Shown here piece by piece: positions 43,727 to 53,277 of a stretch of DNA of 64,000 bases. The DNA lies in assembly GCA_963932465.1 (NCBI GenBank), contig OZ010792.1:21791632-21855631 (forward strand), given 5' to 3'. Every line of letters starts with the position of its first letter. The first letter of the stretch is position 1. The translations under genes were made by a program, and so were the position numbers. The DNA is from Maratus speciosus. Its lineage: Eukaryota; Arthropoda; Arachnida; Araneae; Salticidae. The notes beneath the pieces were generated by a model. The model was not told the DNA's origin. It searched no databases and worked only from the letters and a program-made list of their open reading frames with translations.

Positions 43727-44040
43727 TTTCTCTCGGGAACTGTACTGCACGGCACTGCATTGCACTGTAGTCTCCTTTCACTGCACACAGTCTTGCATCT
43801 GGATGTCGTCTAAAGCACCTTTTTGGGGAACTGTCCGGCACGATACTGGTGTCACTTTTCTCTACGCACAGTCTTGCGTCTGGGGGAATTGTTCTTAGGG
43901 GAACTGTCCGGTACGATACTGATGTCGCTTTTCTCTACACAGTCTTGCGTCTGGAGCACTTTCTTAGGGGAACTGTCCGGCACTATACTGATGTCGTTTT
44001 CCTATGCACACGGTCTTGCATCTGGAGCTCTTTCTCTTAA
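43727..44040. repeat. ~70-bp tandem repeat in the leader of element C, four units
   Basis: GGGGAACTGTCCGG(C/T)AC starts at 43825, 43898 and 43967, with a diverged first unit near 43735 (GGGAACTGTACTGCACGG). Each unit also has CACAGTCTTGC(G/A)TCTGG. It lies between the primer-binding site and gag, where packaging or translation signals usually sit. Confidence 0.85.
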
Positions 44041-44077
44041 GGTAGTCTTTTAATGTTCAGAGTCCTTGCTGTGCATA

Positions 44078-44093
44078 CCACCTTCTGCCACCA
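44078..44093 (-). promoter_or_regulatory. Candidate primer-binding site of element C
   Basis: The minus strand reads TGGTGGCAGAAGGTGG three bases inside the 5' LTR. It begins with TGG as required for pairing to a tRNA CCA end; the tRNA was not identified. Confidence 0.6.
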
Positions 44094-44096
44094 AGT

Positions 44097-44980
44097 TGTA
44101 AAACCTTCGACTAACATGTGGAAGTGGTAGCGTGGAACTTCAGTCAAGCGGAGGCCCAAGTAATAATTAAATCAAACAATTTATTTAAATGCATAAGATA
44201 AATGAATATTTCTTGATTAGATACTTGTAATTACAACTACATTATTTTTATGGGTACTTTCAGCTGATGATAATGTTCATTAAAGACTTAATGTTCAGTG
44301 TATAAGATTAACATTCAATTTCTATTAGCTTCGTTCTCGATACAAATCCAAAATCTTGTCACTATAGTCTGGTAAGAAACAGCTGCCTCTGTTTACTGGT
44401 GTATATCAGTCCTTGTCAACTACACAATACCTCACGGTTTCCACTGGAGAAATCTTACCCAGCCCGAAACGGCAGGTTCCTCTATCCCTTCGGATCTATC
44501 CGAAAACTCAACTCCCAACTCAGAGAGCAGCTCTCTCCTTGGGATTCAAAAACGCATCTCCCCTCTTTTCTCTGTTCGTTCCAATTCACCTTTTTAAAAC
44601 AAAGGCTATCTGTCGGCCCACTCAGAGCCTAGGTTGAATGATATCACTAACAAACTTCGATATCATTGGTCAAGAGAGACCCTCGCTGCTAGCGTGAGAA
44701 AATTTCGCATCTAGTTTCATTTTTAAATTGTCCTGGGAAAATATCGGCAAAGTTGCTACTTAAAAGGAATTCCATAACTCCTATTTTTTTCATGCCATTC
44801 TACTTTTCCGTCAACCTTTAAGATTGGTTTAGATGGATTGATTCTTTTTATCATTTCCGGCAGAACCTTGAGACTTAGAAATATTTTGAGCTGTTATGCT
44901 TATACATTGCTTTTCCTATCTAGAGTTCTCATTTGAAAATATATGGGACCTTTTTTGTGAATCCCATTGGATTCTTCACA
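44097..44980 (-). repeat. 5' LTR of element C (884 bp)
   Basis: Same sequence as 39464-40346 apart from one extra A and T at 44271. It would provide the promoter for the minus-strand gag. Confidence 0.95.
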
Positions 44981-45182
44981 TCCTCAATAGTCGGAAAAAT
45001 ATCCAATTTTTTTGTGTAAAACCAATGCTTTTTTTAAAAATAGTTATTCATTAATTCCCAACAAGACTTTGCGTTGGTTATACAATATGTTCAAAGTTTG
45101 TAATTTTATTTTAATAAATTTCATTAAAAAATAATAGTATGTCTTTTTCGTTTAATCACTTCTTTTTTTTTCCCCCCCTTAG

Positions 45183-45231
45183 GGTGAAACATCACAAACA
45201 TCATCATGGATACGGAGGAGACTATTATTAA
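45183..45231 (+). CDS. Secreted Gly/His-rich protein, last coding exon
   Basis: Preceded by a strong polypyrimidine tract and acceptor (TTTTTTTTTCCCCCCCTTAG, to 45182). The first base completes the Pro codon from 38877, and the frame then continues with the same composition (VKHHKHHHGYGGDYY) to TAA at 45229-45231. The total coding length is 252 nt, giving 83 residues. AATAAA occurs at 45237-45242, almost touching the stop, and again at 45308-45313. Matching phase, composition and splice signals make the pairing of the two exons convincing even though 6.3 kb separates them. Confidence 0.8.
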
Positions 45232-45313
45232 GCCAGAATAAACTGTTTTAGCCAAAGCCAGTGGGTCTACAAGATCATCTATTTATTTTTCATTGCTAAT
45301 CTCATATAATAAA

Positions 45314-45648
45314 AGCGAAGTGCACTTTTATCAATGAAATATGTATAATAAATTATATAATTTACTGTGTTAAGATAAATTAGTTTATTATTCGTCTGTA
45401 AAACAAAACAATGTGTTTTGAACATATGAATGAAAAGGGGAAAACATTGCAAATTATGAGTAGTTTATTTTAACCATTTTTTCATGTCAGTGATTTTGTA
45501 TGGGTGAATAACTTCTGGTAAACTGAAACCTCTGAAATCGAATACATCCATAATTCGGACAGCTCCCTGAGTTGGATACCACTCCAATTTGAATGATAGG
45601 CACTCAAAAACAATCCTAAGTTAATCACTTTCCCCTTAGTTAAAAAAA
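45314..45648. other. 3' flank of the Gly/His-rich gene, no further gene
   Basis: AT-rich sequence with further AATAAA-like words near 45345. Nothing else supported. Confidence 0.5.
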
Positions 45649-46079
45649 GAGGTTAACTAAAAAGACAGACTGCCATACTACGCAATGCGTTCGTCCTTCG
45701 GACTAAGGCTCCTATAAGGGGAGCTGACGCATATCCATCTTGTTGCCCAAAATAACCGGCATATTGGGGCTTGGCTCAGCATTAGTCTGCCGCCAGATCT
45801 GCGGTTGCCGTATTTTATAAAAGGCCCTGTCGCTCTCTCCATTGGCTAATGCTAACTGGTTTCAGCTTGATTTTTGGTCCTGGGCACTTAAGTGACGGGG
45901 ATGATTCAGCCTGAGGAGTTCTACTTCGGATATCTTGAGTCACCTGAGGCTCTGTTCATGACACAAGTGCAGAAAAAACACAAATGCAAATACACAAAAA
46001 GAACATCACGTGACTCTAGAGGTCTGAAGGGAGACGAACGCGAAACGTAGTGCGGCAGCCTGTCTTTTTCGTTAGCCTC
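45649..46079. mobile_element. Inverted-repeat element, 431 bp
   Basis: GAGGTTAACTAAAAAGACAGACTGCCATACTACG at the left corresponds to the reverse complement of CGTAGTGCGGCAGCCTGTCTTTTTCGTTAGCCTC at the right (~55-bp arms, also GCG..TTCGTC). The interior is more GC-rich than the surroundings. No convincing target duplication, so the class is unknown. Confidence 0.75.
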
Positions 46080-46697
46080 GAGGGAAGGTAGTATCAACAT
46101 TACCTGTGACGTAGTAAGAGGGAGTTGTCAAAAAAAAAAAAAAAAAAAAAATTACCTGAAGTAATTAAAGTTGTATGGCCCCTTAACAGAAAAATATAAT
46201 TTTTATGTAACAGCGTGTCAACAGTGTATCCGTCTACTGATTCAGAAATAAATCACATCAAGCTTATATTCAATCTATAGGCATTGTTATACTGTAGCCT
46301 AGGCCTCACTCAACGCACAACAAATCTCGACAGACGTATGAACTGAATGTTAGTTGTTAAGGCGGATGCTGATTATTCTGACAAAACTGCTCGCAATTAT
46401 TTTAATGTCTATTTGTAATGCAATAACACAGATTTGCTTTCGTTCTTGTGTAATCAAATTTCTCTTTTTATTATACGAATGCTGATGTTCCTGTCCACAC
46501 GCATACGTTTGTCCTGTTGGGTAAACATGGCAGGTGGCAAGGAACTAAACCCCCGTGCCCAGACCCCGACTCTAAATTAAAGATTTAACTTCTGTAAAAA
46601 TTCTGAAAAGTTATCGTTTTTAAAGGTTCTTAGGGGGGAAAAATGTTTTGGAAATATGTATTTTGATTCAGATTTTTTCCTGTTTTAATTTCTCTTA
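46080..46697. other. No gene seen
   Basis: AT-rich with an A-run at 46131-46150; no supported feature. Confidence 0.5.
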
Positions 46698-48263
46698 TCT
46701 CTCTATTCTAAAAAAAAGTAACTACCGCTGTCACCGCCGCCGCCACCGGTTTTGATTTTTTTTGTGACCGGAGGTCTTTCTTCGTTAATATTAACAAAAA
46801 TAATGCATACAAAAATATGAAAATCGGTAGTTTTATACAGAAATGTTTGATAAACACGCTGATGCAGACAGTTTTCAAATCGAAGAATTATTTTAAGAGT
46901 TATTTGATGCTAAAGTTGGACAAAATCGTTCCACTAAAAAAGTTTTATAGCAGCAAAAACTATACATGGCAGTGTAATCATTTTTAGATCATTTTATGCG
47001 TTAGAATTTGCCAGAGTGCAGATTGCATTAATTTTATTATTTTGACTCATTTTTTCAGGTTTTATTTCTATTTTAAATTCAAATTTTCAGCATTTCTAGA
47101 GATATTTTTTACAGATTTCAGAAAATTGTACTAATTTAAACTGTTCCCAACTGTATAAAAAGCGCAAGCAATAATGTTTGCTTCAAATTAAAAATTTATT
47201 TACACGTGACTATTATAAACAGGAAAAAAACTTTCAAATTAGAATTAAATAATTACGTATAAAAAGCAGGAACTTATTAACCCTCTAAGTGTTTGGGGCG
47301 TATTATTCCGTTCACTAAGCTTCAGGTTTCACAGCAATACAAGCAATATTTAAGATAATATAATTCTATGGATTTAATGTATTTTAAATACATTGAAGAA
47401 TGATTAATACTCTCAAGGATTACATTCGTATTTGCAATTGAGTTTTTTTTTTTATAATGTTGAAAGAATCATATTTTTTTAGCATTTAAAACAAAATGCA
47501 AAGAAAACAACATTACAATTTTACCCTTTTGCAAGACGCTCGGAGGGTTAAAAATTACGTCATAAAAAGTATACACGTGGATTTTAAAAGAGAAAGGATA
47601 TTGTAAAATAATCAATTAATTAACATGCGTTAGAAGTCTTAAGAGAAATTACGTCATATTTACGTCACATTATAGTTATTACATAAAATGAACACAAAAT
47701 AATATTGCAAAAAACTTTAAATTTAGAAATTGTGCTAGACATTTATTTGATATTTTGAGAATTAATTTAAAATGTCTCATTTAAAAGAACTTTCTTTTCG
47801 CTTTGTTAAAAAATACCAGGAGACAAAGACTCTCTTTACTTAATTCCTTTTATATTAGCTTATTTTAAAATGTTGTTACACGTGCATACGTCATCAAGTT
47901 ATTTTTATTTCGACGTTTTATTGTGTTTTTATTAATGTTGTACAAATTTATTTGTTCTTCCGTTATTTAAAATAAAAATTATATCAATTTGTATAATTTG
48001 GCGAGTGGTTTGGCGATTTATATAATTTGGCGAAATTGGTCGACAGGATAATCAAGTAGTACCGCAGCGGATTTGGCGTTAAAATTCCCCAATCAAAGAG
48101 AAATGAATAGAAATTCGTTTATAGGGAGATCGCCACTGTTTTTTAAATTATAACTCAATCTTTCGAAATCATTTTAAAGCCGACCAAATTAGCGTGCATT
48201 TAGAGTCTGCGGTGTCTGGACGGGGGTTGGCGAGCGTAGCTCGTAGGGGGCCGACCCCCCTAG
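46698..48263 (+). mobile_element. Non-autonomous Helitron copy 2
   Basis: Starts TCTCTCTATTCTAAAA after A and ends with hairpin GAGCGTAGCTC, GTAGGGGGCCGACCCCCCTAG before T. The interior matches copy 1 (22542-23529) over long stretches (GTGACCGGA(A/G)GTCTTTCTTCGTTAATATTA; CATTTTTAGATCATTTTATGCGT). It has additional internal sequence including 47270-47550 and a block shared with the minus-strand Helitron at 27450-27600. No helicase frame. Confidence 0.88.
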
Positions 48264-48298
48264 TTAAATAAAAAATATTAAAACATGTTTAATATTTG

Positions 48299-48337
<39 letters not shown>

Positions 48338-48789
48338 AACGTGTTACAGTTAAAGAAAGAATGGGTTTATAGATCAAAAGTTTCATCTGTATCACATTCG
48401 TTACTGCCATAAAATGAAGCGGACTGCTTAAGTAATTTAATCGATTAACTCTGACTACGAATTTATTTTTTCTAGCTGCAATACCCGGCGTTGCCCGGGT
48501 CAGAATATATCGCACGCTTAATGGCATGAGGACCAGTCTCCCTACAAACGTATATTCCATTAAACGTACGATGTATAGTGTACACAAAATTAATTAATCA
48601 ACGATGCAAAAAAAATTATTGTTGAAATAAAACACAGATCAGAATCAAAAGTTACTTAATCAATAAATAAAAGTAAATCATTAGCAGTATATAGTAATAA
48701 AAGTAAAAAAAGTTTTAAACTCACTTGGATAAAACTTTTAAGAAAACAATTGAATACAAAGAAAAGAAAAAACTAGACGGATGTGGCAA
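48264..48789. other. No gene seen; A-run
   Basis: Contains a ~30-base A-run at 48303-48331. A 107-codon minus-strand frame across it encodes the homopolymer and is not supported as a gene. Confidence 0.5.
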
Positions 48790-49815
48790 TCCCAAAACTT
48801 TCTTCTATCTCATACATGTTAATGCTTCCTGAAAAATACAGCATAGCAGCGCCACCGGTTAGATGATTTACACCAAAATCTAACCAGCAACAACTTACGT
48901 GAACTTCTAATTGAATTTGAAGTTCAATGAAAATCCGTCCATTAGTTTTTGAGATAGAGCTACTGCGGAAATCGTGAAACGTTCTGCATAGCAGCGCCAC
49001 CTGTTGGGCGATATATACCAAAACCTAATAAGCAACAACTTAAGGTAACTGAATCTGAAGTTTCATTAAAATCCGTGCATTACTTCTTGAGATAAAACTA
49101 TTTAGGGAATCAGGAAAAATGCAACATAGCAGCGCCAACTCATATCTAGGACTAACTGAATCTGAAGTTTCATAAAAATCCGTGCATTAGTTCCTGAGAT
49201 AGGGCAATTGCGGAAATCGTAAAAATGCAGCATAGCAGCGCCACCTGTTGGGCGATTTACACCAAAACGTAGCAGCACCAACTCATATCAAGGACTAACT
49301 GAATCTGAAGTTTGATGAAAATCACGCATTAGTTCTTCAGATAGAGCCCTTGAGGAAATCGTGAAAAATTCTGTATAGTAGCGCCACCTGTTGGGCGATT
49401 TACACCAAATCGTAGTAAACACCAAGTCATATGAAGGACTAACTGAATCTGAAGTTTCATAAAAATCCGTGCATTAGTTCTTGAGATTAGTTTGCGGTTC
49501 CATTGCGGAAATCGTAAAAAATGCAGCATAGCAGCTGTTGAGCCTGTTGAGCGATTTGCACCAAAAACTAATCAGCTCCAATTTATATTAGGGACTAACT
49601 GAATATAAATTTTTAATAAATTCCGTGCATTAGTTCTTGAGATAGAGCGCCCACAAAATTTGTGTCACACACAGACGCACAGATTTTGTAAAAAAATGTT
49701 TTCCGTGATCTCTGACCCCTAAAACGTGTAAATTCGTCGAAAACCGAAATTCGAAAATTTTCATGAATCCAATACTTTATTCTTGTAAAGATAGAAGAAA
49801 GTAAAAATATTTTCG
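48790..49815 (+). repeat. Tandem-unit/hairpin repeat family, copy 2 (best preserved)
   Basis: The 5' part reads GGCAATCCCAAAACTTTCTTCTATCTCATACATG. Then come six units of ~110-155 bp with CATTAGTTCTTGAGATAGAG (near 48940, 49078, 49189, 49328, 49473 and 49628) and GCAGCATAGCAGCGCCACCTGTTGGGCGATTTACACC. The 3' part has CACACACAGACGCACAG, ACCCCTAAAACGTG, and a terminal hairpin-forming ACTTTATTCTTGTAAAGATAGAAGAAAGT. The CTTTCTTCTATCT near the 5' end is the inverse of AGATAGAAGAAAG at the 3' end. Confidence 0.85.
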
Positions 49816-50588
49816 AAATCACTTGAATTTATAGTTTTAATATTCACTTTTGACTTTTTTGTAAGTTTCTCTTTCATCTTCTCTTGATGGTTGCTAAAAT
49901 GTGACTGACCAAAACGCGCTGAGCTTTGACTTATATACCATTGACGACAGGGGCCTCGCTAAGGAAACATTCTAGATTATTTTGGGGCATTTTAGCTTAA
50001 AACATTTTACATTATTTTCGAACATTTTGAAACTTTCTAGAAAATTCTAGAACATTTTGAAACTTTCTTGAAAAATCTGGATCATTCTAGAATATTTGAA
50101 ACTTTCTAAAAAATTCTGAATACATCTCTGTCCCTCATTGATACACAAATTGCCACTCAAAACATTTTAGACTTCTATTCATAAACACAGTGTGTGAGAA
50201 GAGAGGTATATCTCATTTTACATTTTTGCCACCCAAACTCCCTTACTGACATCAGGAGACCAAAGACTATCTACCACTACAACCGCGAGTGGTTGGAAGT
50301 GGGTGGTCATGGAGAAAAGTGTGTCTTGGCGAACACACACTTACCTTATATATATATATTGATTGATTGATTGATTAGAAATTGCTGAATAAAATAAGAG
50401 TTCAGAAGCATCTAATATTAATCAAGATTTGCCACAGAAACATTTAATTAAATTTTACTTTTATAACTATGGTGGAAAAAAAGTTATAAAATTGCTTTTC
50501 TTTATTTTGAAATAAAATTTTTCGACAATTCCAGTGGGAAGTCTACATTACAGAAACATAATTACTTACCCTGAAAGGGTTAAAAATA
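49816..50588. other. No gene seen; short heat-shock-element-like repeats
   Basis: At 50015-50110 the phrase GAACATTTTGAAACTTTCT(A/T)GAAAA recurs about three times, giving alternating GAA/TTC pentamers. Also a (TTGA)n stretch near 50360. Confidence 0.45.
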
Positions 50589-51775
50589 TTTTAAAAATCG
50601 AGCACTTCAGGGTTAGTACTTAGCCATCATCAGTATAATTTAAACAGTTGTTATGAACGCTACTTATCCATATCTTACTCATAACCTTCTCTTCAAATCG
50701 CACATCCGAGTTCCATGGTTGATTCCACTAACACAGACAAAACATAAAAGAGGTGGGGAGGAGGGAGGTTTTTTTTATTTATTACAAATAACTGCTCTCT
50801 GATCAAACCCATCCATATATTTAGGACGTTGTAGGATAAAATGTCATTGCATGTTTTTACACTTCTGTTTACAATTTCAAGATTCACGAATTGTTAGTTC
50901 GTAATAATTCTTCAGAGGGCATATAATTCTTGCATTATTGAAATCAATTTTAACGTTCTGCTTTTGGTAAAGTCTGGAAAAAGCAGTAGCTGGTCTATTG
51001 AATCGTAGGTTACTTTTATGTTCTTTTATGCGATCTTTTAACTTTCTAGTTGTCATTTCGATATATTCGAGCTGTTGATCATTTTCATTGCAAATGGAAT
51101 GATATACACTCCGGAAATTTCATCTCGCGGGATGGGGTCAATCTTTGCATTCAGTAAATTCTTCAATTTCGTTGGGGGAGGGGGGCAGCAATCAAATTTA
51201 TTTGAGATGGAAAAAGAGCATGCCGCAGTTCTTCAAAAAGGCCAGGTGTGTAATTCATCTTGCAGTATTTCTTCTTTGTTAAGGTGTTCTTTTGGGGGAA
51301 TTTTTGTCATTATGCAATGAATTAATTAATCTATTAATATGGTAAAGTGAGAACTAATTTTCTGTGGCGATATCTTTTATAGTATGAAGTTCTGTATGTA
51401 AATGATCACGTGAACAGACTTTAAATGCTCTTCTTAAATAAAAATTATAAGCTACAAGTACAAGTTTATAATTAAATGGTGAAAAGCTGTCGTACGAAAT
51501 GGTTATTTGATTTTTTTATTTCCCTGTATACTGTGCTTTCTAATGGCAGATAAGACATATTTTTTATTACTTTCACATCCAAATAATTCAATTCGTTATT
51601 TTTCTCAATATCAATAGTAGACATAATACATATCCATGTCGTTGATATTGTTGAGAAACTTATAAAGTTTCTGTAATCCATGATGATGATCCCACACAAT
51701 GAATACGGCATCAACAAATCACCAAAAAGAAGGAATAAAGATGGCTAAATACTAGCCAAAAGTGCTCGATTTTTA
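50589..51775 (-). mobile_element. Penelope-like retroelement remnant 2
   Basis: The minus strand reads part of the RT thumb/linker (NELNYLDVKVIKNMSYLPL...STVYRE, 51600-51500), then LHTELHTIKDIATE near 51390 and a GIY-YIG start (ISGVYIIPF near 51115). Several stops and frame changes are present and the catalytic YVDD region is lost. Inverted ~40-bp segments containing GCACTT/AAGTGC-CTCGATTTTTAA flank it (50589-50629 and 51739-51778), as in the terminal repeats of this class. Confidence 0.75.
50590..50632 (-). ncRNA. Hammerhead-ribozyme-like motif of Penelope-like element 2
   Basis: The minus strand has CTGATGA followed by a hairpin-forming TGGCTAAGTACTAACC, then TGAA and GTGCTCGATTTTT. The partner at 51739-51778 (plus strand) has a better stem, GGCTAAATACTAGCC, but lacks the CTGATGA core. 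The first core box is intact; the GAAA box is degraded. Confidence 0.4.
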
Positions 51776-51778
51776 ACA

Positions 51779-52938
51779 TTTTTAATTGTTTAATCGTCTT
51801 TTAAATATTGTATCATTTATGAAATGGCTGAAATCAGCGACATTATTTTATTCTATTCGCAGAACTTTTATAAAAAATAATCTTTGTCTTACCTTACTTA
51901 CACTACTACTATGACAATTTAAGAGAAATCTGCCACAAAGAAATTGTTTTATAAAAAAAATAGTAAGGATAACACCCCATAGTTTTTAATTGCTAAACTG
52001 AGATGAGAAAAGTACCTCTCGAGCACGGAACTTTACCTGCTTTCCGAAAATGAATATAAAATTTGAAATAAAGGTCATACACATATTACAAATTGTGCCA
52101 ACTTTAAATTTTTAAATGGTAACATCCACTTTTGATACCATACTTGAGTTTCTTTAATCAAGATAGCCGGAATAAAATATTATTTATATACTTTTTCTTA
52201 AATCTTCATAGACTTATACAAAAAAATGTGTTAGGGGTTTATCCATAAATTTAGAAAAATAAAAATATCTTAGAAGGAGATGTATCAGGAACATTCACTT
52301 AGTTATCAGAAAAATTATACAGAAGTTTATAGTGCAAAACAAACTCACTGTATATGAAAGAAAATACCATAATTTTTTTCTGGTTAATATCCAACATTTA
52401 CTGTTTCATGGAAATCTTGATAACAGGAGACTATCCATCTAAGCCATCAAAAGGTAAAATTTATATCGAAAACTTAGGATTGGAATAAGCTGTATGTTTA
52501 GATATCCATGTTTTTTTTTTTTACAATTGTGGTTCGTTTTCTGTGAAAATTAATGTACAGCACAATTCATAATTTTTTGAACATAATTTTATTATTATTA
52601 ATGTGTTCTTTTATCCCTATCATACAAAGTAAAATCTCAACATAACAAAATAACTAGAGCCAAATTCTATTTTTTATTGCCATATTCATGATTAGCAAAT
52701 TAAATTAATAAATATTTCAACACTTTCATTCAAGATACATTTTCATTGTTGTCCAGTGTAATTTTCATACTTCAAGATTTGTTTTTAAACTGAAAAAAAA
52801 TGCCTGAAATTTCTTTGCATTATATCACATTAAAAAAAAACAGTTGGAGGATATTTTGCGAGAATAATAAATATAAGTTTGTTACATGAATTAACATTAG
52901 CATTCTCAAACTTTAAACTGATTTAACTCTACGAAGCT
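51779..52938. other. No gene seen; inverted match to mariner remnant
   Basis: AT-rich. Positions 52128-52170 (CCACTTTTGATACCATACTTGAG...AATCAAGATAGCC) are an inverted match to 52963-53012 inside the mariner remnant, suggesting a rearranged second fragment. Confidence 0.45.
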
Positions 52939-53277
52939 TTACAAAAAAATCATTTTTTCTAGGCTATCTTGATCAAAGGAACTAAAAATTGATGTCAAAA
53001 GCGGGTGTTTCACTCTCTTAAGTAGCCCAAAGGTGTGGAAGTCACAGGGTGTCAAATCTGGACTGTACACTGAATGTTTCAACACTTCCCAATGGAATTT
53101 GTTTAGGATCGTCTGGGTTTCAGAAGAGACGTGTGGGTGGGCACTGTCATGGAGAAGGATCACTTGCTGTATGAGAATGCCTGGCCAGTTGGTTTTGATT
53201 GCTTTCCGTAGTTTCGACAGAGTACTGCAGTATTGTGTTGAATTGATAGTACTACCTTGGGGCAGGAAATCAATCAA
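52939..53277 (-). pseudogene. Mariner-family transposase C-terminal fragment (DD34D)
   Basis: Minus-strand frame beginning MIDFLPQGSTINSTQYC, then LRKAIKTNWPG, VILLHDSAHPHVSSETQ (second catalytic Asp) and VYSPDLTPCDFHTFG (third Asp). There are 34 residues between the last two, the classic mariner DD34D spacing. The helix-turn-helix N-terminal half and first Asp are missing or unreadable upstream, where stops interrupt the frame. No terminal repeats were found. Confidence 0.85.

Larger units (their letters stand above)
39464..44980 (-). mobile_element. LTR retrotransposon C: recent, gag-only, intron insertion
   Basis: Two LTRs (39464-40346 and 44097-44980), both TG...CA in element orientation, flanked by the 4-bp duplication TCCT (39460-39463 and 44981-44984). 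The primer-binding site and polypurine tract are in the expected places. The whole 3,750-bp interior holds a single open 730-codon frame on the minus strand and no reverse transcriptase, RNase H or integrase. Gag relatedness to element B places it in the gypsy group. It must depend on enzymes of a relative, as in the TR-GAG type of non-autonomous LTR element. LTRs differ by one 1-bp indel and one C/T change that I could find, so the insertion is young. Confidence 0.92.
38878..45182 (+). other. Intron of the Gly/His-rich gene, occupied by element C
   Basis: GT...AG intron of 6,305 bp. Of this, 5,517 bp plus a TCCT duplication are a single LTR retrotransposon (39464-44980) in antisense orientation. 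The pre-insertion intron was therefore about 0.78 kb and held a transposase fragment (39058-39282). Confidence 0.75.

Noticed and set aside
48264..48587. 107-codon minus-strand frame
   Set aside because: Its core is a phenylalanine run from the A30 homopolymer; no domain.
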